The notes under the pieces are model-generated. The model was not told where the DNA came from. It made no database searches and worked only from the letters and a program-made list of their open reading frames with translations. From the NCBI RefSeq assembly GCF_018704125.1, contig NZ_JAGTIS010000016.1, positions 34,657-98,656 of the forward strand: a stretch of DNA of 64,000 nucleotides. Direction: 5' to 3'. How positions within the stretch are numbered: the stretch's first letter is position 1; every line of letters begins with the position of its first letter. Positions 1 to 8,575 of the stretch are shown piece after piece. A program made the translations under genes and the position numbers. The stretch comes from Metapseudomonas boanensis. GTDB lineage: Bacteria > Pseudomonadota > Gammaproteobacteria > Pseudomonadales > Pseudomonadaceae.

Positions 1-1144
1 AGTAGCCCATCAACTGCATGAAGAAGAGCACGCCGATCATCGACAGGGGGATGGTGATCACCGGGATCAGCACGGAACGGAAGGCGCCGAGGAACAGGAA
101 CACGACCACGATGACGATCAGCACCGCTTCGGCCAGGGTCTTCACCACCTCGTCGATGGAGGCCTGGATGAAGCGGGTGGCGTCGTAGGCGATGGACACC
201 TTCAGATTCGGCGGCAGCTGAGCCTCCAGCTCCGGCATGAGCGCCCGCACGTGCTTGATCACGTCCAGGGGGTTCGAGCTGGGCGTACCCTTGATGCCGA
301 TATAGACGGACGGAATGCCGTCGAATGAGCTGATCGAGTCGTAATTCTCCGCGCCCATCTCCACGCGTGCGATGTCACGCACCAGCACGCGGCTGTCGCC
401 CTCCGTCTTCACCGGAATGGCCGCGAAAGCCTCGGGGGACTTGAGGTCGGTGGCGGCGTTGATGCTGGTCACCACGTATTGGCCCTTCACCTCGCCAGCG
501 GCGGACAGGAAGTTGTACTTGCGCACGGCATCGTTGACGTCGCTCGCAGTGATGCCATACGCAGCCATGCGCACCGGGTCCAGCCAGAGCCGCATGGCGA
601 ATACCTGGTTGCCGAGGATCTCCGCCTCGGCCATGCCCGGCAGGGTGGCCAGCTTCGGCTGGATGACCCGCGACAGGTAATCGGTGATCTGCGGGTTGGA
701 TAGCTGATCGCTGTAGAAGCTGATGTACATCAGAGCCGTGGAGTCGGCGGCTTCCTTGGACAGCACCGGGTCCTCGGCGTCCTGCGGCAGTTGGTTCTTC
801 ACCTCGTTGGCCTTGGCCAGCAGCTCGGTGAAGAGGCGGTCGGAGTTGGCGCCGATACGGGCGTAGATCTGGATGATCGACAGGTTCTGCTGGCTCGACG
901 AGGTCATGTAGTCGATGCCTTCGGCGCTCGCCAGGCTCTGTTGCAGCGGCTGGGTGATATAGCCCTGGATGGTCTCGGCGTTGGCGCCGGGGTAGGCCGT
1001 GGTTACCGTGATCAGGGCGTTTTCCATCTGCGGGTACTGGCGGATCACCAGCTTGCTGAAGGCCTGCATGCCCAGCAGCACGATCAGCAGGCTGACCACG
1101 GTCGCCAATACAGGCCGACGGATGAAAGGATCTGTGAAAGCCAT
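1..1144 (-). CDS. mexW: RND multidrug efflux permease, N-terminal part (MexW-like), cut by the window edge
   Basis: Inner-membrane proton-driven pump of a tripartite RND efflux system. Only about 381 N-terminal residues lie in the window; the frame is open to base 1. It starts with the family-typical MAFTDPFIRRPVLATVVSLL, a first transmembrane helix, then a periplasmic porter domain containing GIDYMTSSSQQN and the multi-helix stretch beginning near residue 340 (AEAVLIVIVVVFLFLGAFR). The start is 24 bases after the stop of the fusion protein gene, so the two form an operon. The name rests on similarity to the MexK/MexI/MexW group and on its neighbours (imelysin/DUF1513 cluster upstream), which I recall flank mexVW in P. 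aeruginosa. RND family membership is certain; the exact orthologue is less so. Confidence 0.8.
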   Translation of the reverse strand, partial: MAFTDPFIRRPVLATVVSLLIVLLGMQAFSKLVIRQYPQMENALITVTTAYPGANAETIQGYITQPLQQSLASAEGIDYMTSSSQQNLSIIQIYARIGANSDRLFTELLAKANEVKNQLPQDAEDPVLSKEAADSTALMYISFYSDQLSNPQITDYLSRVIQPKLATLPGMAEAEILGNQVFAMRLWLDPVRMAAYGITASDVNDAVRKYNFLSAAGEVKGQYVVTSINAATDLKSPEAFAAIPVKTEGDSRVLVRDIARVEMGAENYDSISSFDGIPSVYIGIKGTPSSNPLDVIKHVRALMPELEAQLPPNLKVSIAYDATRFIQASIDEVVKTLAEAVLIVIVVVFLFLGAFRSVLIPVITIPLSMIGVLFFMQLMGY

Positions 1145-1168
1145 ATGCAATTCCTTCGCGCGCAGCCG

Positions 1169-2299
1169 TCAGTGCTCGGCGCGGGCTTGATTGTCAGGTT
1201 TGGCCAGCAGGCTCTGGTCAGGGACGATGGCGACGTGAGAGCCGTTGTCCAGCTTGAGCTGGCCGGAGGTGACCACCTGCTCGCCCGATTTCAGTCCCTT
1301 GAGCACGACGACCTGGCCATCGCGATGTTCGCCGGTTTCGATGAAGCGGCGTTCGACCACAAGGCTCGACTTGCCTTCGGCATCCTTCTCTTCGCCGACC
1401 ACATACACCGAGTTGCCATAGAGCGTGTAGGTGATGGCGCTTTCCGGCACCACGATCCGCAGGTGTTCCCCGGGCAGCAGCACTTCCAGGTTGGCGAACA
1501 TGCCGGGTAGCAGTTTGCCGTCCGGGTTCTGCAGCACCGCGCGGACCTGCAGGTTGCGTGTGGCCTCTTCCACTTTCGGGTTGATCGCGGCGATGTCGCC
1601 TTCGAAGACTTCGCCCGGGAAGGCTGCGACGCTGATGCGTACCCTCTGCCCGACGGCCAGCTGCGGAGCAGCCTGCTCCGGCAAGTAGAAGTCGACGAAC
1701 AGGGTGCTCAGGTCCTGCAGGGTGGCGATGATGGTGCCAGAGGAGAGGAAGTCGCCTACATCAACCTGGCGAATACCGATGGTGCCAGTGAAGGGGGCGA
1801 CGATGCGTTTCTTGCTGAGCAGGGCCTTGAGTTGGCCGACCTTTCCGGTAGCCGCTTGCAGTTCGGACGCCAGGCGGTCGAACTCGCTCTTGGAAATGTT
1901 CTGCCTGCTCACCAGGCTGCGACCGCGTTCGAACTCGACACGGGCCAGGCTAAGTTCCGCTTCAGACGTGGCCAGGCTGGCCTTTTCGACATCGCTGTCC
2001 ATCTGGATCAGGGGTTGTCCCTGCTTGACCTTCTCGCCAGACAGGAACAGCACGTCCTGGACGGTGCCACTGGCTTCCACGGTCAGGTCTACGCCTTGCA
2101 GGGCCCTGAGGCTGCCGATAGCCGGCAGGCGGCTTTGCCAGGGGACTTCGACCGACTTCTCGGCGGAAACGTTGATCGGCGGTTGTGGGGCCGAAAAAGT
2201 CTGGACCTGCTTGTAGATCGAGAATCCTTTGTAGGCGGCGAGGGCGAGCACCACGAGGGCAACCACGCCCAGCATGATGAGCATGCGGCGGAGCAACAT
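1169..2299 (-). CDS. mexV: RND efflux periplasmic adaptor (membrane fusion) protein, MexV-like
   Basis: Periplasmic adaptor linking the inner-membrane RND pump to an outer membrane channel; 376 residues. Residues about 7-23 form a hydrophobic N-terminal segment with no lipobox cysteine, so it looks like a signal anchor rather than a lipoprotein. It is followed by a lipoyl-like half-motif (GTVQDVLFLSGEKVKQGQPL), an alpha-helical hairpin, the second lipoyl half (RIVAPFTGTIGIRQVDVGDF) and beta-barrel domains. An upstream in-frame start at 2353 is possible, but the ATG at 2299 has an AAGGA-type ribosome site at proper spacing, so I chose 2299. It is the first gene of the mexVW pair. Confidence 0.85.
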   Translation of the reverse strand: MLLRRMLIMLGVVALVVLALAAYKGFSIYKQVQTFSAPQPPINVSAEKSVEVPWQSRLPAIGSLRALQGVDLTVEASGTVQDVLFLSGEKVKQGQPLIQMDSDVEKASLATSEAELSLARVEFERGRSLVSRQNISKSEFDRLASELQAATGKVGQLKALLSKKRIVAPFTGTIGIRQVDVGDFLSSGTIIATLQDLSTLFVDFYLPEQAAPQLAVGQRVRISVAAFPGEVFEGDIAAINPKVEEATRNLQVRAVLQNPDGKLLPGMFANLEVLLPGEHLRIVVPESAITYTLYGNSVYVVGEEKDAEGKSSLVVERRFIETGEHRDGQVVVLKGLKSGEQVVTSGQLKLDNGSHVAIVPDQSLLAKPDNQARAEH

Positions 2300-2557
2300 A
2301 TTCCGGTTCCTTGGCAGGGCAAAATGAGGCCTGGGAATAGGCGAGGTTTGCACCTTAGTCCTAGTCCCAATTCAAGTCAAAGCCAAGAAATTTCGGAACG
2401 TTGCGAATTGGGGGTTTGGCCAGCCTTGAAGGCGATAATCGCCGGAGATCGTGAAGGATCGATGCAGGCAGTGTAGGTGGATCTTCGTGTTTTCTGATTG
2501 ACGGGCCAGGAATGCCGCTTCAGCTCCGAGGCGAGGCATTTGTGCGGATTTGATGTC

Positions 2558-2586
2558 CCAGGAAGCCCCGGCAGCGGACTTCCTGG
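2558..2586 (-). terminator. Candidate hairpin downstream of the DUF1513 gene
   Basis: An 8-bp perfect stem (CCAGGAAG paired with CTTCCTGG) with a GC-rich 13-base loop lies just after the DUF1513 stop on the minus strand. No T-tract follows, so it could be a weak terminator or an attenuator before mexV. Confidence 0.35.
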
Positions 2587-2590
2587 TGGA

Positions 2591-3685
2591 TCAGGCGAGG
2601 TGCAGGTGGTTGTCCCAGAGACCGGCTGGTAATTGAAGCGGGGTGACGGCAATCGTTTCGCTTTGGCAATTATAGAGGCGGCAGCGTCCCTGGCCCGAGG
2701 TCACGACGAAACCGTCCCTGACCGCGCCGACCCCGGCGCAATCCGGCAAGGGTGCATCTAGCCGAATGGCTCCGGTGTCCAGGTCCCAGATGAAGAAACG
2801 GTTGCCGCGCGGTGCCGTCAATGCAACCAGGCGCAGGTCATCGTGGATTGCCACGCTGGCGGTGTACTGGTTCATCGCCAGGCGCTGCTCGTCGCCGAGC
2901 GGGAAGGGTAGGAAGGGTTGCCCAGGCCGCTTGATGGCCAGCAGGTCGGCATGGTCGCTCGCCTCGCCCATGTATTGCTGACCCGCGACGACAGTACCGT
3001 CGGCACCGATTGCCAAGTGGCGGATGCTGTTCATCTGCTGCGGCAGGGTTTCCCGGGAAAGCAGGCTGCCGTCCCGGCGCATCAGCACCAGGCTTGGCTC
3101 CATAGCATCGAGATTCATCTCGACACGGCTTTCGGCTTCAGTGCGAATGCCGCCATTGGCTACCACCAGGGTTTCCCCATCGGGCAGCCAGGCGACCTGG
3201 TGCGGCCCCAGACCGTGGGTGGAGAGTTCGCCGCTGTGAACAAGCTGCCCGTCTTGGAAGCGGTACTGGCCGAGTACACCGCGGCCAGGATCAGTGGTGT
3301 CATTCTCGGTAGCGTAGAGCCACTCGCCGTTGCGGTGGAACACCCCATGCCCGTAGAAGTGACGGTTCGGCTGCGATTGCAGGGTCTGCAGCAGGCGCCC
3401 ATCGCGCAGGTCGACCAGGTAGCTCTCGGTTCCCGGGCGACGGGCGACGAAAAGTGCTACCGGCTCGCTCGGATGCTCGACGATGTCGTGGCAGCGCTGG
3501 GCGACGCGGGTGGCGAAGACCTGAGTGCCGTCCAGCCGGTAGCCCACCACGTAGTGATGTCCATCGGCGTCATCGCGGGCGGAGAGCAGCAAGGGCGAGC
3601 TGCCTTTGCGGCTCAAGGTCCAGCCGCCGAGCGTCACAGCGCCCAGCAGCAGGCTGGCAAGAGTGAGAACCTGGCGGCGCAGCAT
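2591..3685 (-). CDS. DUF1513 family periplasmic beta-propeller-like protein
   Basis: 364 residues. The N-terminus MLRRQVLTLASLLLGAVTLG has a twin-arginine pair and a hydrophobic core, suggesting Tat-type export. The rest has repeated short beta-strand units typical of DUF1513, a WD40/YVTN-like propeller family (for example GLGPHQVAWLPDGETLVVAN). The ATG at 3685 lies one base after the stop of the preceding imelysin gene, supporting translational coupling; a start at 3706 would overlap it. It is the last gene of the run di-haem lipoprotein, imelysin, DUF1513. The function is not known to me. Its constant association with imelysin and di-haem proteins suggests a role in periplasmic iron handling (inference). 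Confidence 0.8.
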   Translation of the reverse strand: MLRRQVLTLASLLLGAVTLGGWTLSRKGSSPLLLSARDDADGHHYVVGYRLDGTQVFATRVAQRCHDIVEHPSEPVALFVARRPGTESYLVDLRDGRLLQTLQSQPNRHFYGHGVFHRNGEWLYATENDTTDPGRGVLGQYRFQDGQLVHSGELSTHGLGPHQVAWLPDGETLVVANGGIRTEAESRVEMNLDAMEPSLVLMRRDGSLLSRETLPQQMNSIRHLAIGADGTVVAGQQYMGEASDHADLLAIKRPGQPFLPFPLGDEQRLAMNQYTASVAIHDDLRLVALTAPRGNRFFIWDLDTGAIRLDAPLPDCAGVGAVRDGFVVTSGQGRCRLYNCQSETIAVTPLQLPAGLWDNHLHLA

Positions 3686-3686
3686 C

Positions 3687-4751
3687 TCAGTCACCGTCGT
3701 TGGCATTGAAGCCGAGTTGCACGCCCAAGGCGCGGGCCAGGTCGCCCGAGTGCAGGCGCTGGACCTTGTCCAGGCTGTCGTAGAAAACGTTCACCTGTGT
3801 GCGTCCGGCTTCGTCGGCGAGCAGGTCGGTGAGCGGCTTCTGCAGGCTGGTCAGCTGCTTCTCGGCGTCAGCGTAAGCAGCGTCGATGCGTTCAGCCAGG
3901 TCTTTCTGGTCACTTCCAAGCAGGCTGCGGATGCCTGGGCCGTCGACACCGCGCCAGAGGTTTTCGGCGCTGTCCAGGCTGGCGGCCAGGTTGCTCAGCG
4001 AGCTGTGGCTGCGCCAGGCCTCGGCTTGCATCGGCTGCGGCAGGCCTTTGGTCTGGCGGCCGAGCGGGGTGCCAAGCTTCTTCTTCAGGGTATCCAGGGC
4101 GGTGACCTGGACTCGCAGTAACTCGGAGATGGCTTCGTGGGAATCCGCGTAGCGCGTGTTGGGGAAAGTGCTGAGTTGCTCGAGCATGCCGTCTTTGGCG
4201 TTCCAACGCGCCAGGATCTCTTCGGCAAGGATCTTCTGGCGCTCGCCGATGGCCTGTAGCAGCGGGCAATAGCGGGCCTTTTGGGCGCCGTCGGCCATGT
4301 CCAGGTTGCTGTCGAACAGAATGTACTCGTAGGCGGACAGGCCCTGCACTACCACGCTCGATTTCGCCAGGGCGGCCGCATCGACTTGCGGCTGCGCCTT
4401 GATCAGTTGTTCGACCTGACGGCCAACCAGGTTTTTCTTGTCCGGCCAGAACAGCACCTGCCAGGCGCGGTTGCCCTCGGCCAGCGGGCCGATCATCAGT
4501 GGTTGCAGTTCGGCCCAGGCCTTCTGCGCGGCGAGAAAGTCCGCGCGAGCCTTATCCAGATCCTCCTTGCCGGAGCAGAAGGCCAGCGCGCTGGCAGCGA
4601 GCTGCTGGTCCGCCTCCACCCAGCGGCTGTAAGTCGGCAGGATCACCTGCTTGGCCAGGGCGGCAGCGGTCTGCGCCTGTGGGTCTTGTGGCGCGCAGGC
4701 GCCGAGGGCGAGGGCGGCAAGGCTGGAGAGCAACAGTTTGGGTCGGAACAT
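3687..4751 (-). CDS. Imelysin family lipoprotein (second imelysin of the locus)
   Basis: 354 residues with a lipoprotein signal ending LGAC (Cys19). Imelysin-fold (peptidase M75) proteins are outer or periplasmic helical-bundle proteins linked to iron uptake. The position of the GxHxxE signature of classical imelysins here reads GLSAYE, so the histidine is replaced by serine. This is a different subclass from the icmP-type protein in the same locus. A GGAG-type ribosome site precedes the ATG at 4751. It sits 11 bases after the di-haem gene and 1 base before DUF1513, consistent with one transcript. Family assignment is good; proteolytic activity should not be assumed. Confidence 0.8.
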   Translation of the reverse strand: MFRPKLLLSSLAALALGACAPQDPQAQTAAALAKQVILPTYSRWVEADQQLAASALAFCSGKEDLDKARADFLAAQKAWAELQPLMIGPLAEGNRAWQVLFWPDKKNLVGRQVEQLIKAQPQVDAAALAKSSVVVQGLSAYEYILFDSNLDMADGAQKARYCPLLQAIGERQKILAEEILARWNAKDGMLEQLSTFPNTRYADSHEAISELLRVQVTALDTLKKKLGTPLGRQTKGLPQPMQAEAWRSHSSLSNLAASLDSAENLWRGVDGPGIRSLLGSDQKDLAERIDAAYADAEKQLTSLQKPLTDLLADEAGRTQVNVFYDSLDKVQRLHSGDLARALGVQLGFNANDGD

Positions 4752-4762
4752 TGCGGGGCTCC

Positions 4763-6190
4763 TTAAAGGGAATTCAGGAAGGCCAGCAGCGCGGCGCGCT
4801 GCCTGGCATCGAATTGCAGGACCTGCTGCCTGGCCGCTTCGGCCTCGCCTCCGTGCCAGAGAATAGCCTCGAGCAGGTTGCGTGCGCGGCCGTCATGGAG
4901 GAACTGGGTATGGCCATTGACGGTTTCGGTGAGGCCGACGCCCCACAGAGGCGGCGTCCGCCAGTCGCGGCCTCCTGCCCGGAATTCGTCACGGCCATCG
5001 GCGAGACCTTCGCCCATGTCGTGCAGGAGCAGATCGCTGTAAGGGCGGATGAGCTGGTTGGCCAGTTCAGGCTCGGCAGCATCCGCCGCCGTGGTGAAGC
5101 TTGGTGTGTGACAGCCCTGGCAGCCCGCCTGGTGGAACAGGCCTTTACCCTCCAGGACTTGCGGTGCTTCGACATCACGTCGTGCTGGCACGGCGAGGTT
5201 ACGGCTGTAGAACAGCACCAGGCGGAGGATGTTGTCGCTGACCTCGGGCTCGCCGCCATTCACGGCCGTCAGGCAATCCGTCTGCGCAGGTGTGCAGTCG
5301 TCACGGGGCAGCAGGGCAGTTGTCAGGCCCATGTCGCCGGAGAAGGCGTGGGCATTCTGCTGGTTGAGGCTGGGTTGGCCGGCCTTCCAGCCGAAGCGGC
5401 CGAGTACGGTGTTGCCTGCGGCATCGTCCCAGACCTGGTTGGGGCGACCATGAATGCCGTCGCCGTTGCGGTCCTCGGGGTCGGCATTGGCGAGGATGGC
5501 CGATTCGGGGATGGCTTCCAGCAGACCCAGGCCGATCATCGGCGGAGCTATACGGGCAGAGAAGAGCGTATCCGGCTGCATGGGCCCGTAGCCCAGCTGG
5601 GTAATGGAGAGGCGCGGCTTGCGCAGCTCGACGCGGGTGCCGTCGGCGAAGCTCACCGGCAGGCTTTCGTACTCGATGCGAATCTTGCCCTCAGACGATA
5701 CGCCGGGGTTGGCCATGTCCTGCAGCTGGCCGCCATAGACCGGCTCGGGCACCACTCCGAGGCGCTCGAGCATCCGCGCGTGTTCCGCTGATGAATCTGC
5801 CGGGATCGACAGGCGCACCAGCATGGAAACGGCATTGCCGGCGTTTGGTCCGGGCGGGTGGCCGCGGCCGTCCTTGACGTGGCAGTTCTGGCAGGCGTTG
5901 GTGTTGAACAGCGGTCCCAGGCCATCGCGGGCGATAGTGGTAGCGGGTGCGATCACCCAGGGATTGCGGAAGAAACTGTTGCCCACGCTGAAGTCCAGGC
6001 GGCGCGTCGGCGAGAGATTGGCCGAGGGCATGGAGAAGGCATTGCGGTCGAACTGGCGGACGGTTGCCGTGCCGCCGGAAAGTGCTTCGCCTGGTTCGGC
6101 CTGGGCGAACTTCGGCGCGTCGTCGCAGGCGCTGAGGCCGATGACCAGGAGCAGGGGCGACAGGCGGCGAAGGGCCGGTGGAACGAGCAT
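4763..6190 (-). CDS. Di-haem oxidoreductase-like lipoprotein (DUF1111)
   Basis: 475 residues. A lipoprotein signal ends LSAC (Cys22). Two c-type haem-binding motifs are visible: CQNCH at residues 100-104 and CQGCH at 357-361. This matches the DUF1111 di-haem family (often annotated as thiol oxidoreductase), related to MauG/cytochrome c peroxidases. The C-terminal part contains DMGEGLADGRDEFRAGGRDW, typical of the family. It lies between icmP and the second imelysin on the same strand. I infer a periplasmic redox step, perhaps Fe(II)/Fe(III) chemistry, coupled to imelysin-mediated iron capture; the substrate is unknown. Confidence 0.82.
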   Translation of the reverse strand: MLVPPALRRLSPLLLVIGLSACDDAPKFAQAEPGEALSGGTATVRQFDRNAFSMPSANLSPTRRLDFSVGNSFFRNPWVIAPATTIARDGLGPLFNTNACQNCHVKDGRGHPPGPNAGNAVSMLVRLSIPADSSAEHARMLERLGVVPEPVYGGQLQDMANPGVSSEGKIRIEYESLPVSFADGTRVELRKPRLSITQLGYGPMQPDTLFSARIAPPMIGLGLLEAIPESAILANADPEDRNGDGIHGRPNQVWDDAAGNTVLGRFGWKAGQPSLNQQNAHAFSGDMGLTTALLPRDDCTPAQTDCLTAVNGGEPEVSDNILRLVLFYSRNLAVPARRDVEAPQVLEGKGLFHQAGCQGCHTPSFTTAADAAEPELANQLIRPYSDLLLHDMGEGLADGRDEFRAGGRDWRTPPLWGVGLTETVNGHTQFLHDGRARNLLEAILWHGGEAEAARQQVLQFDARQRAALLAFLNSL

Positions 6191-6290
6191 GGGTGAGACT
6201 CGGACGGCGAAAATTCAGGCGCGCAAGCTTATCAGGCTGAGGGGATTTGAATAAGAGGGATTTGCGTTTACTTATAGGTGCCAGGACTGG

Positions 6291-6390
6291 CTTGTGGGAG
6301 CGATTTTGTCCGCGAATCAGCCTTCAGGGCTGCCCTTCAGAACTCGGCCAGGGCCGCTGCGCGGCCTTTCGCAAGTGAATTCGCCCCTCA
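6291..6390. repeat. REP-like intergenic repeat, copy A
   Basis: Begins GTGGGAGCGATTTTGTCCGC, contains short GC stems around GGGCTGCCC and GGCCGCTGCGCGGCC, and ends with GTGAATTCGCCCC. The ends and inner GGGCTGCC motif resemble the elements at 39016, 42112 and 52390 in this window. It fills the gap between icmP and the di-haem gene. Confidence 0.55.
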
Positions 6391-6419
6391 GGTGCGGGAG
6401 GTCATTTCTTCGAGCACAA

Positions 6420-6454
6420 AAAAGCGGATGCGGCACTGAGCCGCATCCGCTTTT
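6420..6454 (-). terminator. Terminator of icmP
   Basis: A perfect 15-bp stem (left arm 6420-6434, right arm 6440-6454) with loop ACTGA. On the minus strand it ends in a short T run, immediately downstream of the icmP stop. Confidence 0.8.
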
Positions 6455-6471
6455 GGTCACCGCAGCGTCGA

Positions 6472-7803
6472 TCAGAACTGGTGATCGGCGTTGTCCGGCT
6501 TCAGGTCGGTGATGCCGAGCTTGGCCGAAGCCTGCTCGATGGCACCGGTCTGCTTGACCAGGGCGGCGATGGCATCGCGCACCAGTTGCTGGTCGGCGGT
6601 ATTGTCGGCGGCGATCAACTGGTCGAAGTGCACGTCCTTGTTGGCGCTGTCGACCAGGGCCTGCAGCTTGCCTTCGGTAGCTTCCAGGTCGGCCTTCAGG
6701 GTGGTGTCGGTCGGTGAGTCGATCTTGGCGACAAGGGACGACAGGCTCGGGCCGCTCAGGGTGGTTCCGTCGACCTTCTTGTACTCGCCCAGGTAGACGT
6801 TGCGGATACCCTTGCCGTTGTAGAAGTGCGAGTTGTGGGTGTTGTCGCTGAAGCAATCGTGCTCGTCTTCGGTGGAGTTGGCTTCCAGCGCGACTTTCAT
6901 GCGCTCGCCAGCCAATTCGCCGAGGGACAGGCTGCCCATGCCGAAGAGCATCTTGCGCAGGCCGGACTCGACCGGTTCGGCCTCCAGCTTGGCGCGGTAG
7001 TTGTCGGCGACGCCGGTTTTCCACTGGCCGACCATGTATTCAGCGTCGGCGACCAGCAGGTCGGTGGCGGCTTTCAGGTAGGCACGACGACGCTCGTTGT
7101 GCTCGCCAGTAGCGCCTTTGCCGACCACGTAGTCGGTGGCAGGGCGGTTGCCCGCGCCGGGCTTGGTGCCGTTGAGGTCCTGACCCCAAAGGAGGAACTC
7201 GATGGCGTGGTAGCCGGTGGCGACGTTGGCTTCGGAGCCGCCCAACTCGTTGAGGCTGGCCAGTTTTTCGCCAGTGATTTCAGTGACGTCGATCTTGTCT
7301 TCGCCAACCTGGATCTCAGTGTTGGCGATGATGTTCGCGGTAGCGCCCGGGTTGCCAAGGGCATGCTGGTAGTCGCCCGCAACGTAGTCGATCAGTCCTT
7401 CGTCCAGCGGCCAGGCATTCAGCTGGCCTTCCCAGTCATCCACAACCGGGTTGCCGAAGCGGAACACTTCGCTCTGCATGTACGGGACGCGGGCAGCCAG
7501 CCAGGCTTCGCGAGCAGCGTTCAGGGTGCCAGCATTGGGGGTAGCGAGCAGAGCGTCGACGGCTTTCTGCAGGTTCACCGCGGTGCTGTGGGCGTCGGTG
7601 AACACGGCCAGGGCCAGGTCGGCGTAGTGGCTGACGATCTTTTTGCCTTCGGCCTGGTCGATATTGGCGGCGGCTGGTGCGCTGCTGGTAGCGGCTGGGG
7701 CGGCGGCTTGCGGAGCTGCGGCTTTCTCTTTGTCGTCACCGCAGCCGGCGAGCGAGATGGCGACAGCGAGCAGGCTGGCGGTAGCCAGGGGCATGCGAAT
7801 CAT
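6472..7803 (-). CDS. icmP: Imelysin-type iron-regulated outer membrane lipoprotein (IcmP/IrpA)
   Basis: 443 residues. A lipoprotein signal ends LAGC (Cys21), followed by an Ala/Pro-rich linker and an imelysin domain. The signature GxHxxE is intact as GYHAIE at residues 197-202 inside a stretch continuing FLLWGQDLNG. The family member in P. aeruginosa is described as an insulin-cleaving metalloproteinase in the outer membrane, and related IrpA proteins are iron-regulated. The ATG at 7803 has an AAGGA site; an in-frame start at 7836 would add non-signal residues. A terminator at 6420-6454 separates it from the downstream di-haem gene, which may have its own promoter. A Fur-box-like sequence lies upstream. 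Confidence 0.85.
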   Translation of the reverse strand: MIRMPLATASLLAVAISLAGCGDDKEKAAAPQAAAPAATSSAPAAANIDQAEGKKIVSHYADLALAVFTDAHSTAVNLQKAVDALLATPNAGTLNAAREAWLAARVPYMQSEVFRFGNPVVDDWEGQLNAWPLDEGLIDYVAGDYQHALGNPGATANIIANTEIQVGEDKIDVTEITGEKLASLNELGGSEANVATGYHAIEFLLWGQDLNGTKPGAGNRPATDYVVGKGATGEHNERRRAYLKAATDLLVADAEYMVGQWKTGVADNYRAKLEAEPVESGLRKMLFGMGSLSLGELAGERMKVALEANSTEDEHDCFSDNTHNSHFYNGKGIRNVYLGEYKKVDGTTLSGPSLSSLVAKIDSPTDTTLKADLEATEGKLQALVDSANKDVHFDQLIAADNTADQQLVRDAIAALVKQTGAIEQASAKLGITDLKPDNADHQF

Positions 7804-7862
7804 GGAGAGATCCTTTGCGTCTGAGGTGATGGCCATATGGGGGCACGTGAAAACCGCAACAT

Positions 7863-7881
7863 AATGCGAAAGATTTTCATT
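7863..7881 (-). promoter_or_regulatory. Candidate Fur box upstream of icmP
   Basis: AATGCGAAAGATTTTCATT is an imperfect inverted repeat (AATG...CATT) embedded in an AT-rich patch, resembling the 19-bp Fur consensus at its flanks only. Position, about 60 bases upstream of the icmP ATG, fits repression of an iron-regulated gene. Scored by eye. Confidence 0.4.
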
Positions 7882-8002
7882 TTTGGAAAGACTTGGGTTT
7901 GAGCCGAGATCAGCACTTGTGCACCGGGACTCTGCACGGCGTCCTGCTTGCCCTTAGAATGCCTCGAATCCCAGGTCCCGCAGCGTTCAAGGAGAAGCCT
8001 GC

Positions 8003-8575
8003 ATGAGTCTGACCAGTGTTGCCCTGATCGTGGTGTTGCTGCTCGCTGCCGCCTACGCAGTGATCCTCTACAACGCGCTGGTGCGCTTGAAGCATGGTGT
8101 TGGCAAGGCTTGGTCGAACATCGAGGTGCTGCTCAAGCAGCGCCACGATGAACTGCCGAAGCTGGTGGAGACCTGCAAGCAGTACATGCAGCATGAGCGC
8201 ACCACCCTGGAGCGGGTGATCGCCGCGCGTAACGCCGTGGCCAGTGCCCGCGAGAAGGGTGATATCGGTGCCCTTGGCCAGGCCGAGAGTGGGCTGCGGG
8301 CGGGCCTCGGGCAGTTGTTCGCGTTGGCGGAAAATTATCCACAGCTCAAGGCGAACGAAAGTTTCCAGTTCCTCCAACAGCGCATCAGCGGACTGGAGAA
8401 CGGTATCGCCGACCGCCGTGAGCTTTACAACGAGGCGGTCAACCTCAATAACGTGCGCATCGAGCAGTTCCCGGATGTGATCATCGCCGGTCTGTTCGGT
8501 TTCAAGGCCGCTGAACTGCTGGAATTCAGCGAGGCCGAGAAGGCCGACGTCGACCTCAAGTCGCTGTTCGGTTGA
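8003..8575 (+). CDS. LemA family membrane protein
   Basis: 190 residues. One N-terminal transmembrane helix (about residues 5-24), then the conserved LemA core (YNALVRLKHGVGKAWSNIEV, and later NNVRIEQFPDVIIAGLFGFK). LemA proteins have a short exposed N-terminus and a periplasmic or cytosolic four-helix domain of unknown role. AAGGAG precedes the ATG by eight bases. The downstream GIDE-like gene starts at a TTG overlapping the stop (TTGA), so the two proteins are very likely co-translated and act together. Divergent from icmP. Confidence 0.88.
   Translation: MSLTSVALIVVLLLAAAYAVILYNALVRLKHGVGKAWSNIEVLLKQRHDELPKLVETCKQYMQHERTTLERVIAARNAVASAREKGDIGALGQAESGLRAGLGQLFALAENYPQLKANESFQFLQQRISGLENGIADRRELYNEAVNLNNVRIEQFPDVIIAGLFGFKAAELLEFSEAEKADVDLKSLFG

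Noticed and set aside
791..1510. Open frame of 239 codons on the plus strand
   Set aside because: Antisense to the mexV/mexW junction; no ribosome site and no family resemblance.
2300..2353. Longer N-terminus for the membrane fusion protein
   Set aside because: The extra 18 residues are not signal-like, and the internal ATG at 2299 has the better ribosome site.
4499..5791. Open frame of 430 codons on the plus strand
   Set aside because: Antisense to the di-haem and imelysin genes, which carry intact CxxCH motifs and lipoboxes.
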